Shown: piece by piece, positions 1-5,705 of the stretch
Layout: every line of letters starts with the position of its first letter
Numbering within the stretch: the first letter of the stretch is position 1
Assembly (NCBI GenBank): GCA_036568605.1
Contig: DATCSE010000288.1
Location: 1 to 17,278, forward strand
Direction: 5' to 3'
DNA: 17,278 nt
Origin: DATCSE01 sp036568605
GTDB lineage: Bacteria; Pseudomonadota; Gammaproteobacteria; Burkholderiales; Burkholderiaceae_C
Program-made: the position numbers and the translations under genes
Notes under the pieces: generated by a model
What the model saw: only the letters and a program-made list of their open reading frames with translations
Told to the model about the DNA's origin: nothing
Database searches by the model: none

Positions 1-806
1 TCTACTTCTCAAGTGCCGACAATCGAACAGAACTGGTCGGATATGTATTCGAACCGGCCCCCGGGACAGGCAAGAATGTTCGACTTCCTGCTGTAGTGAT
101 GCTGCATGGTCGCGGCGGACCGTACTCATCGCGGATTGCGGAGAGTTGCACTGCGGTCCGGCGCCAAGCGTCCAGCCCATGCAACAGTCAGACACTCTCG
201 AAGCGACATGTTCAGTGGGGCGAGTTCTGGGCGCAACACGGAACCCTGGCACTCCTAGTCGATAGCTTTGGTCCGCGAGGAAAGGGCCATGGCTTCGGTC
301 GCCATACGCACGGATCTCCGCAACGAGATGATGTTAACGAGCGGACTGTAAGGCCGCTCGATGCGATGGGGGCGTTGCACTACCTGTCTACGAGAACAGA
401 TGTGGATCTCGAGAGGGTAATGCTTCAAGGTTGGTCCAATGGTGCAAGTACCGCTTTGAACGTTCTGGCGGTACAGAGGACGCGCATGGACAACCTTCGC
501 TTTACTTCAGCGTTGGTGATGTATCCAGGCTGTGGCACGAGCGCGATAGCGGACAGAAAATCGTATATGCAAGTGCCAACTACGGTCCTCCTTGCTGCCA
601 ACGACGAAGAAGTCTCTTCACTGGTCTGTGAGAAGTACCTTCGGCTCGCGAAGGATGCGGGCGCACCGGTGCGATGGACCACATATGAAGGCGCGACCCA
701 CGGGTTTGATGACCCTGGCGCTCAACGGCAATCCGTGCACGCCAATAAAGTCGCGAGGGACGATGCTTTCAGGCAGGCACTGATGGCAGCGAGGCTGCAA
801 CGCTAG
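1..806 (+). CDS. Dienelactone hydrolase family protein, 5' end outside the window
   Basis: This is an alpha/beta hydrolase of the dienelactone hydrolase type, probably a cytoplasmic or exported esterase; the substrate cannot be told. The reading frame is open from position 3 to the stop at 804-806, and codons upstream of the GTG at 96 still read like the family (YFSSADNRTELVGYVFEPAP), so the true start lies left of the window. Visible features are the oxyanion-hole strand VVMLHGRGG, the family-typical LLVDSFGPRGKG, the nucleophile elbow GWSNG (Ser codon 435-437), a likely acid in LLAANDEE and the catalytic His in ATHGFDDPG. Codon use is less GC-rich than in the housekeeping genes to the right, and an IS element begins 39 bases after its stop, which fits an acquired region. 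The family call is firm; the function is not. Confidence 0.8.
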   Translation, partial: YFSSADNRTELVGYVFEPAPGTGKNVRLPAVVMLHGRGGPYSSRIAESCTAVRRQASSPCNSQTLSKRHVQWGEFWAQHGTLALLVDSFGPRGKGHGFGRHTHGSPQRDDVNERTVRPLDAMGALHYLSTRTDVDLERVMLQGWSNGASTALNVLAVQRTRMDNLRFTSALVMYPGCGTSAIADRKSYMQVPTTVLLAANDEEVSSLVCEKYLRLAKDAGAPVRWTTYEGATHGFDDPGAQRQSVHANKVARDDAFRQALMAARLQR

Positions 807-841
807 ATCAGCAACAAGTCGAGTGACGTGCGGGCTGCTTG

Positions 842-845
842 TTAG
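842..845. repeat. Left target-site tetranucleotide (TTAG)
   Basis: TTAG abuts the left inverted repeat and fits the YTAR target consensus of IS5-type elements. The partner at the right end is CTAG, so the two copies are not identical. Confidence 0.6.
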
Positions 846-860
846 GGAAGGTCTGAACAA
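846..860. repeat. Left terminal inverted repeat of the IS5-type element
   Basis: The 15 bases GGAAGGTCTGAACAA are matched exactly by the reverse complement of 2006-2020. The identity extends three bases outward (TAG) because both flanks end in TAG. Confidence 0.93.
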
Positions 861-919
861 GTCCGCCGATCATGCCGGCTGACGTTGTGTCGGGCGAAGG
901 AATCAGGACAATCGGCAAG

Positions 920-1903
920 ATGAGCCAACTGAGCTTCTCGGACGCGGAGTACGCCGGCAAGAGGAAGAAGACCCGGCGCGAGGTCTTCCTCGAAGAGATG
1001 GAACAGGTGGTGCCATGGAAGGCGCTGCTGAAGGTCATCGAGCCGTTCTACCCGGTGGCCGGTCGCGGGCGCAGACCGTACCCGCTGGAAGCGATGCTTC
1101 GGGTGCACCTGATGCAGAACTGGTTCGCGCTGAGCGACCCGGCGATGGAAGAAGCGCTGTACGAGATCGCCTCGCTGCGCAACTTCGCGGGCTTGACTCT
1201 GAGCGAGCCGATTCCTGATGAAACGACGATCCTGAACTTCCGACACCTGCTGGAAGAGTACGACCTGGCCGAGGACATCCTGAAGCAGGTCAACGCGCAC
1301 CTCTCGCGCAAGGGTTTGCTGCTCAAGAAGGGCAGCATCGTGGACGCCACCATCATCCCGGCGCCGAGCTCGACCAAGAACGAAGAGGGCGAGCGCGACC
1401 CCGAGATGCATCAGACCTGCAAAGGAAAGCAGTGGTTCTTCGGCATGAAGGCGCACATCGGCGTCGATGCCGACAGCGGCCTCGTCCACACGGTGACCAC
1501 CACGGCGGCCAATGAAGCCGACGTCGAGCAAGTTGCCGACCTGCTGCACGGCAAGGAGGAAGAAGTCTGGGCTGACTCCGGCTACCGGGGAGCCCAAACC
1601 CGCGTCGATCGCAAAGGCCTGAAGTGGCACATCGCCGCGCGGCCGAGCGACATCGCCAAGATGCCTGACGGCAAGGTCAAGACGAAGCTGCAGAAGGCGG
1701 AGCACCGCAAGGCCAGCGTGCGCGCCAAGGTCGAGCACCCGTTCCGCGTGATCAAGCGCCAGTTCGGGCTCGTGAAGGTCCGCTTCCGCGGCCTGCAGAA
1801 GAACACGGGCCATCTGCTGACGCTGTTCGCGCTGTCGAATCTGTGGATGATTCGCAAGTCGTTGATGGCCATGCAGGGAGCAGTCCGTCCGAAGGCGGCG
1901 TGA
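920..1903 (+). CDS. IS5-family DDE transposase
   Basis: This 327-residue transposase closely resembles the E. coli IS5 transposase as I remember it: an N-terminal MSQLSFSDAEYAGKRKKTRR region, then GRRPYPLEAMLR, the ALYEIASLRNFAGL helix and NFRHLLEE. The catalytic DDE residues are assigned as Asp142 in IVDATIIPAPSST, Asp219 in WADSGYRGAQ and Glu272 in RAKVEHPFRVIKRQFG; the last is the Y/R-type C-terminal signature region of IS4/IS5-like enzymes. The ATG at 920 is chosen because the IS5 protein begins at the same point; the frame is open 16 codons further, to 872, but that extension does not look like the family. The length is normal and no frameshift is seen. The gene fills the IS and has the same GC-rich codon use as the chromosome. 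Confidence 0.95.
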   Translation: MSQLSFSDAEYAGKRKKTRREVFLEEMEQVVPWKALLKVIEPFYPVAGRGRRPYPLEAMLRVHLMQNWFALSDPAMEEALYEIASLRNFAGLTLSEPIPDETTILNFRHLLEEYDLAEDILKQVNAHLSRKGLLLKKGSIVDATIIPAPSSTKNEEGERDPEMHQTCKGKQWFFGMKAHIGVDADSGLVHTVTTTAANEADVEQVADLLHGKEEEVWADSGYRGAQTRVDRKGLKWHIAARPSDIAKMPDGKVKTKLQKAEHRKASVRAKVEHPFRVIKRQFGLVKVRFRGLQKNTGHLLTLFALSNLWMIRKSLMAMQGAVRPKAA

Positions 1904-2005
1904 GGGCCATGAAGGGCGCTTCAAACCCGATTCAAACGGCCATCGCATCGTGAACTTGATTGACTTCCTCGCTCAACGCGCGCTCCACCACCGCGCGAAA
2001 GCGAG

Positions 2006-2020
2006 TTGTTCAGACCTTCC
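2006..2020. repeat. Right terminal inverted repeat of the IS5-type element
   Basis: TTGTTCAGACCTTCC is the reverse complement of the left end. It defines the right boundary of the element. Confidence 0.93.
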
Positions 2021-2024
2021 CTAG
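2021..2024. repeat. Right target-site tetranucleotide (CTAG)
   Basis: CTAG abuts the right inverted repeat and fits YTAR. It differs from the left TTAG at the first base. Confidence 0.6.
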
Positions 2025-2094
2025 CTTCACGGCCACCTCCATGCGTATGTCGTTATAGGCTCGCGCTCGGACGAAGTGATCGGTAGGTCCAAGG

Positions 2095-3141
2095 TTACTT
2101 GGGCGTGCCGTCTCGCCAGTTTTCCCAGTTCGTCGTGATCTCCTGTACCAGCGGATTCCCCGCCAGGAAGAGGTTCTGCAACGAAACTGGGAAGCCCCCT
2201 TGCGCCTGGTAATTGAGCAGGTTGTCCGCGCTCGTTTGCCCGGCATAGGGGCGGTCAAAGTCGGAGCCCGCGCGCAGCACGGCGACGCGGTTCAGATCGA
2301 CCAGCTTCGCGGCAGCCCCGCGCTTGAGCGCTTCGTAGGTCGCGTTGTCTTCCTGCTGCGTGGTGCAGTACACGCCCTTGCCGTCGGTGAGGATCTTTGT
2401 CCACTCGGTGGCGCGCCGGCCGAGGGCAGTACCCGAGAACCAGGTGTCGCTGGCAAGCGTGTCGCACTGCAGGACGGTGGGCGGGAGGTTGGCAGGCGCG
2501 TAACTGAACTTCGCGCGTGCCATCCCCGCTTCCGGGCTGTCGCTCAGGACCACATTGCGTGACAGGGCGTAGGCCTTTTGGAGAAGCGCCTCGTTGAGTT
2601 GGAACACTTCGGTGCGAAAGTCCAGGGGCGGCTTTAGCGACGGGTTGGTGGCATTGATGCCAAGGTAACCGGTGTTCCAGCTGGCTGGAATCTCGCGCGC
2701 ATCGATCTCCCATTGGATACCGAAATCGACCAGATAGCGCGCCCACGCCACCGAGCCCAGCGTGCCGTGCTCGGGGTTGATGCCCGCGATGCCAGCCACC
2801 ATGAAATAGGTGTGCGACAGATCGAATGTGCGTGAAAATACCAGCGCCATCGTCGAGGCCGCGGCGTTGCTGTGGCCCATGCCGGTGGTCAGCACGCAGA
2901 TGCCTTCGCGGTTGCAATGCACGGAGGGATAGTCGGGCGACAAACCTGGGATCAAGATGTCGCGCCATGGGCCAAGACGGCTCAGCCAGACAGCGCCTTC
3001 CGGGCCGAACATCGAGATGATGACCACCTTGGGTGCCTGCGCCTCGGCGCCGACACGCGTGTCCATGTCGTGCACGTTCGCGCACGCCGAGATGCCGAGC
3101 GCGGCGGCAGAGGCGGCTGCAATGATGATCCTGCGGAACAT
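2095..3141 (-). CDS. Purine nucleoside permease (NUP) family lipoprotein
   Basis: This 348-residue protein belongs to the NUP family named after a fungal purine nucleoside permease. The N-terminus MFRRIIIAAASAAALGISAC has a basic start, a hydrophobic stretch and a lipobox (ISAC, Cys20), so a lipid-anchored envelope protein is inferred. Family-like segments follow: VVIISMFGPEGAVWL, a TTGMGHSNAAASTMAL glycine-rich stretch reminiscent of nucleoside phosphorylases, YFMVAGIAGINPEHGTLGS, and a C-terminal FLAGNPLVQEITTNW. Beyond the signal I see no membrane-spanning segment, so direct transport is doubtful and nucleoside binding or cleavage is more plausible. A strong AAGGAGG lies four bases before the ATG. 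The gene follows the nucleoside hydrolase gene on the same strand after 127 bases, which fits a shared role in nucleoside salvage. Confidence 0.85.
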   Translation of the reverse strand: MFRRIIIAAASAAALGISACANVHDMDTRVGAEAQAPKVVIISMFGPEGAVWLSRLGPWRDILIPGLSPDYPSVHCNREGICVLTTGMGHSNAAASTMALVFSRTFDLSHTYFMVAGIAGINPEHGTLGSVAWARYLVDFGIQWEIDAREIPASWNTGYLGINATNPSLKPPLDFRTEVFQLNEALLQKAYALSRNVVLSDSPEAGMARAKFSYAPANLPPTVLQCDTLASDTWFSGTALGRRATEWTKILTDGKGVYCTTQQEDNATYEALKRGAAAKLVDLNRVAVLRAGSDFDRPYAGQTSADNLLNYQAQGGFPVSLQNLFLAGNPLVQEITTNWENWRDGTPK

Positions 3142-3268
3142 GAATCCTCCTTTGGCATTCGTGGGCGGGCTCGCGTCGAATCGGACCAGACCGGCAAGAG
3201 TTCGCTATTGCAAGACGGGTGCCACAGCACCCACGCCAGCGTCCACAAGTGCTTGACCGCTTGCGACG
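3142..3268 (-). other. Gap between nucleoside hydrolase and NUP genes
   Basis: The 127-base gap contains the ribosome binding site of the NUP gene and a small perfect hairpin, GGGTGC-CACA-GCACCC (3217-3232), without a T-run on the minus strand. The hairpin could slow or partly stop transcription, but the evidence is only the stem. No other gene is visible. Confidence 0.35.
3146..3152 (-). promoter_or_regulatory. Strong ribosome binding site for the NUP-family gene
   Basis: Read on the minus strand this is AAGGAGG followed by ATTC and the ATG at 3141. It is one of the best Shine-Dalgarno matches in the window and fixes the start that gives a complete lipoprotein signal. Confidence 0.75.
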
Positions 3269-4303
3269 TTAGGCAGCGCCGCAGAGCAGATGCAGCACCA
3301 GGCGCTCGACGCGCGCAACGTCGACGTCCAGCACTACGTCCACGGCCTGCTCGCCCAAACCCGGCCCGCGCCCCACGGGCCAGCTCAAAACACCACCGTA
3401 GTTGGCGGTGAACGCCGTGTCCACGTCCACCGCCATGGTCTCGCGTCGCGTCGCCAGTGTCGGATCGAGCCAAACGGCAGCAGCCACCTCGTCCCACATG
3501 GGCAAGCGGCGGCCGAAGCGTCCCAGGTAGCTGGCCCACGGCGTATCGGCCGACGCCGCAGCACCTTGCAGCTCGGCGGACCACAGCGTGCGCGTGGTGG
3601 CATCCACCGGTACCTGTGTGATACGTCGCCAGGGCTCTTTCAAAACCAGCGATGCGGCTTCAGGATCCCAGCGCAGGTTGAACTCTTGTCGCGGGTTGTG
3701 GCGGTATTCCTGCGCGAAGTGGCTGTCGCCCGCGACCGGATTGAAGCTGCCGCCCATGAAAAACAACTCTCCGGCGAGTTGCGCGAAGTCCGGTTCGAGC
3801 CGTGCGGCCAACGCCAAGTTGGTGAGCGGCCCCGCAGCCCAGATGCTGACCTCGCCGGCGTGCTCGCGCACGCTGCGCGCCAGGAACTCGGCCGCAGTGC
3901 CCTGCGCCGGCTCCGTCGAGGGCATGCCCTCTGGCAACGGAGGCACGAGGCGTGGCTGCTCCGGATGCGCTCCGGGGCGCGGCGTTCCGTCGTACAGCCG
4001 CTCGGTCCAGGCACCCTTCCAGAAGAGTTGCCCATGCAGTCCTTCCCACTGCTGCATGCGGCGCCGGGAATTCAAGACAGGAAAGGTCGCGCCTCGAAAG
4101 ACAGGCACATCGGTGCGCCCGGCAATCTCCAGCAGGCGCAGCGTGTGCGCGAGGTTCTCGTCGCACCATCCGTCACCGCTCACCACGCAAATGCCCAGAA
4201 CCTCGACGTCCGGTGCCTGCAACAACATCAGGATGGATTGCAGGTTGGTCGACGCAGGGCCGTGTGCGTCCTGGTCAATGATGAGTTTGCGCTTTGCGTT
4301 CAT
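3269..4303 (-). CDS. Nucleoside hydrolase (IunH-like) family protein
   Basis: This 344-residue protein resembles inosine-uridine preferring nucleoside hydrolases, which cleave N-glycosidic bonds of ribonucleosides to give base and ribose. Supporting segments are LQAPDVEVLGICVVSGDG, LRLLEIAGRTDVPVFRGA, WAAGPLTNLALAARLEPD, ELFFMGGSFNP, EFNLRWDPEAASLVL and the C-terminal PMWDEVAAAVWLDP, which should hold a metal-binding Asp. The N-terminal metal motif is unusual: family DTDxGxDDA is replaced by DQDAHGPASTNL, so the second Asp pair is missing and catalysis or specificity may differ. No signal peptide is seen. The ATG at 4303 is chosen because homology starts there; the open frame runs on to 4702 but reads there as an unrelated transposase piece. 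No clear ribosome binding site precedes it. The NUP lipoprotein gene lies downstream on the same strand. Confidence 0.86.
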   Translation of the reverse strand: MNAKRKLIIDQDAHGPASTNLQSILMLLQAPDVEVLGICVVSGDGWCDENLAHTLRLLEIAGRTDVPVFRGATFPVLNSRRRMQQWEGLHGQLFWKGAWTERLYDGTPRPGAHPEQPRLVPPLPEGMPSTEPAQGTAAEFLARSVREHAGEVSIWAAGPLTNLALAARLEPDFAQLAGELFFMGGSFNPVAGDSHFAQEYRHNPRQEFNLRWDPEAASLVLKEPWRRITQVPVDATTRTLWSAELQGAAASADTPWASYLGRFGRRLPMWDEVAAAVWLDPTLATRRETMAVDVDTAFTANYGGVLSWPVGRGPGLGEQAVDVVLDVDVARVERLVLHLLCGAA

Positions 4304-4529
4304 CGGTTGCAATGTGTGGTGAAGGCGACGGCCAAGTGCTCGCGGATTGTCGACGAAAGCAAAGGACTGCCATGCGGCCTTCGGAAAAGCTGCAGCAATC
4401 GAATGCCCCGAATTTGGTGGCCGCGCAGCACGGCGCACAGGGTGCGCCCCTGCAATCTCACAGCTCGGACTTGAAGACTTGAAGGAGCGTCGTTCATCGC
4501 AGGTAGGTATCGGCACACGATTGCTTCGC

Positions 4530-4738
4530 CGCGCTACCGGGCGTTCGTTCATGCATCGGCGCAGCGCGCCCTCGAAGAGATGCGGAAGCGCGTCGCTCTG
4601 ATGGAAGCCGCCATGCCGGTTTTTGGAGAAAGTCGAATGGTCGGGAACACCCTCTCCCAGATCCAGGCGGCAAAACCAGCGGTCGCTGTCGTCCAGGTTC
4701 ACGTGAATCTCGTCGTACAGCGCTCCAAGAAATTTTGC
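4530..4738 (-). pseudogene. Transposase fragment (IS5/IS1182-like N-terminal part)
   Basis: The minus-strand frame from 4738 down reads AKFLGALYDEIHVNL, then DRWFCRLDLGEGVPDHSTFS and KNRHGGFHQSDALPHLFEGA. This is the conserved N-terminal region of a common DDE transposase group in which the text is usually NLAYRWFCRL...VPDHSTFSKNRHGRF. The piece is preceded by a TGA in frame, and resemblance fades after RRCMNERPV, so only about 70 residues remain and no catalytic residue is present. It belongs to a different subgroup from the intact IS at 846-2020. It runs in frame, by chance or by fusion, into the nucleoside hydrolase frame, creating a misleading longer open frame. No inverted repeats of its own were found. 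Confidence 0.72.
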
Positions 4739-4750
4739 TCATTGACGTGT

Positions 4751-5010
4751 TCATTTCGAGGCCTCCACCTCGCGCATGAAGTCGTCCAACAGCGTTGGCG
4801 CGTCTTTTGAATTTGGACGCTGTCGATGTCCGCTAGATGGCAATGGCTCACCTTTGCCGCGCTCGTTGCCGCAGCCCACCACGTGTTGGCCATCGCGAGC
4901 GAACACGAGCCGGTACTTGAATCCGTGCTCGCTCAAGAACATCGGTGCGAAACAGACCAGATCACGATCTCATGGATGCGGATCACGAATCGTTCTCGCG
5001 TCTCTCGCAC
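4751..5010 (-). pseudogene. Broken TumE-like toxin gene relic
   Basis: Minus-strand pieces in two frames together resemble the TumE toxin family (DUF6516) of type II toxin-antitoxin pairs: RETRERFVIRIHEIVIWSVS, then after a frame change near 4940 SEHGFKYRLVFARDGQHVVG and NERGKG, then a shifted piece HCHLADIDSVQ around 4820-4845, then KDAPTLLDDFMREVEASK ending in TGA at 4751-4753. Family members usually read HGFKYRLxxxxDG...DNERGKGDHRH...L..DF...VE. At least two frame disruptions prevent a full protein. The TGA overlaps an ATG (4752-4754) that could be the start of a partner antitoxin, but that frame soon meets the transposase fragment. The match is from memory of the family, so the call is moderate. 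Confidence 0.5.
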
Positions 5011-5034
5011 TTGATGGTGGGCACGGTCCTCATG

Positions 5035-5057
5035 AGGGCCTCTGCCGAGGCCCTTTT
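5035..5057 (+). terminator. GC-rich hairpin followed by T-run, terminator-like
   Basis: AGGGCCTC-TGCC-GAGGCCCT forms a perfect 8-base-pair stem with a four-base loop, and the sequence continues TTT on the plus strand. It has the form of an intrinsic terminator for plus-strand transcription, though no plus-strand gene lies just upstream. It may instead be one of a pair of repeated palindromes with 5076-5095. Confidence 0.45.
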
Positions 5058-5075
5058 CACTGCATCGGCATCTCT

Positions 5076-5095
5076 CGGGCCTCGTAGGAGGCCCG
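5076..5095. repeat. Second GC-rich hairpin, near copy of the one at 5035
   Basis: CGGGCCTC-GTAG-GAGGCCCG is a perfect 8-base-pair stem sharing the inner seven pairs (GGGCCTC/GAGGCCC) with the hairpin at 5035-5054. Both bases of the outermost pair differ between the copies (A-T versus C-G), and so do the loops. No T-run follows. Confidence 0.5.
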
Positions 5096-5282
5096 TTGGG
5101 GGTCCCAACCGAACCCGGATCGCACGTCCTGTCTCGCGGCTTGCAACCGGCGGCCTTCGGAGGTTTCGCCCGTATGCCCATTGGCGCCCGAAGGCGCCCT
5201 ACGGTCCAACTCCCCGACACACCCGCTGGGCTGTCGAGCAGTCGCACGGTTTACCCCTTGCTCAGCCGATCGCAAAAGTGAC

Positions 5283-5312
5283 AACGGGTTAGCACCGAAG
5301 CGCTAACCCGTT
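5283..5312 (-). terminator. Terminator-like hairpin after the tRNA operon
   Basis: AACGGGTTAGC and GCTAACCCGTT form a perfect 11-base-pair stem around an eight-base centre. It lies 16 bases past the 3' end of tRNA-Asp on the minus strand, followed by GTCACTTTTG, a weak T-run. Position and stem strength suggest it ends the tRNA transcript. Confidence 0.7.
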
Positions 5313-5328
5313 GATTTCTTGATGTAGT

Positions 5329-5405
5329 TGGCGGAGTGGACGGGGCTCGAACCCGCGACCCCCGGCGTGACAGGCCGGTATTCTAACCAACTGAACTACC
5401 ACTCC
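5329..5405 (-). tRNA. tRNA-Asp (anticodon GTC)
   Basis: This is a 77-base tRNA with the 3' CCA encoded. Acceptor strands GGAGTGG and CCACTCC pair fully. The T-loop GGTTCGAGCCCC and D-arm TAGTTCAGTTGGTTAGA are normal, and anticodon GTC lies at 5369-5371. It is the last of three tRNA genes in one minus-strand operon, 48 bases after tRNA-Glu. Confidence 0.96.
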
Positions 5406-5453
5406 ATGTGGCTTCCGATGCGTTCTTCACGCCTCGCAAGTGCCACAACAACT

Positions 5454-5529
5454 TGGCGTCCCCTAGGGGATTCGAACCCCTGTAATCACCGTGAAAGGGT
5501 GGTGTCCTAGGCCTCTAGACGAAGGGGAC
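5454..5529 (-). tRNA. tRNA-Glu (anticodon TTC)
   Basis: This is a 76-base tRNA with encoded CCA. The acceptor GTCCCCT/AGGGGAC is fully paired, the loop reads CTTTCAC with anticodon TTC at 5493-5495, and the T-arm is GGGGTTCGAATCCCC. It is the substrate of the glutamyl-tRNA synthetase encoded just upstream on the same strand. Confidence 0.96.
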
Positions 5530-5564
5530 TGCTAAACCTTCACATCACTTTCGTTGCATCGCTT

Positions 5565-5640
<76 letters not shown>

Positions 5641-5675
5641 TGCGAAAAAGCCGCTGCAACTCAAGTGAGACCACG

Positions 5676-5705
5676 ATTATAGCCAGCTTTTCAGCGCCTC
5701 AGCAA
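5676..5705 (-). promoter_or_regulatory. Promoter of the tRNA-Ala-Glu-Asp operon
   Basis: On the minus strand a perfect TATAAT (-10) lies at 5676-5681. TTGCTG (-35-like, three of six consensus bases) lies at 5700-5705, with an 18-base spacer. The -35 and part of the spacer fall inside the end of the gltX coding region. Transcription would begin near 5669, about 30 bases before tRNA-Ala. Confidence 0.65.

Larger units (their letters stand above)
846..2020 (+). mobile_element. IS5-family insertion sequence (IS5 subgroup), apparently complete
   Basis: The element is 1175 bases and carries one transposase gene. It begins GGAAGGTCTGAACAA and ends with the exact reverse complement, as in the IS5 subgroup. 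The flanking tetranucleotides TTAG (left) and CTAG (right) both fit the YTAR target preference known for this group, but they differ at one base. About 100 bases without a gene separate the transposase stop from the right end. Nothing in the ends or the transposase suggests decay, so it may be active. Confidence 0.93.
5011..5282. other. Stretch without a convincing gene, rich in hairpins
   Basis: I find no protein I trust here. It contains two similar perfect hairpins (5035-5054 and 5076-5095) and a third small one, GGCGCC-CGAA-GGCGCC (5183-5198). A minus-strand open frame at 5057-5284 shows no recognisable motif. The stretch separates the tRNA operon terminator from the toxin relic. Confidence 0.5.

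Noticed and set aside
842..1948. Minus-strand open frame across the IS element
   Set aside because: It is the mirror of the transposase, and its start and end fall in the IS ends.
4304..4702. N-terminal extension of the nucleoside hydrolase
   Set aside because: The extra residues resemble a transposase and then become meaningless. Family similarity begins at the ATG at 4303.
5057..5284. Minus-strand frame of 75 codons before the toxin relic
   Set aside because: It has no motif, overlaps the tRNA terminator hairpin and contains the GC-rich hairpin. Composition alone explains the open frame.
5328..5510. Plus-strand open frame reading MAEWTGLEPATPGVTGRYSN
   Set aside because: It is the antisense of tRNA-Asp and tRNA-Glu; this type of peptide is a well-known false gene over tRNA genes.
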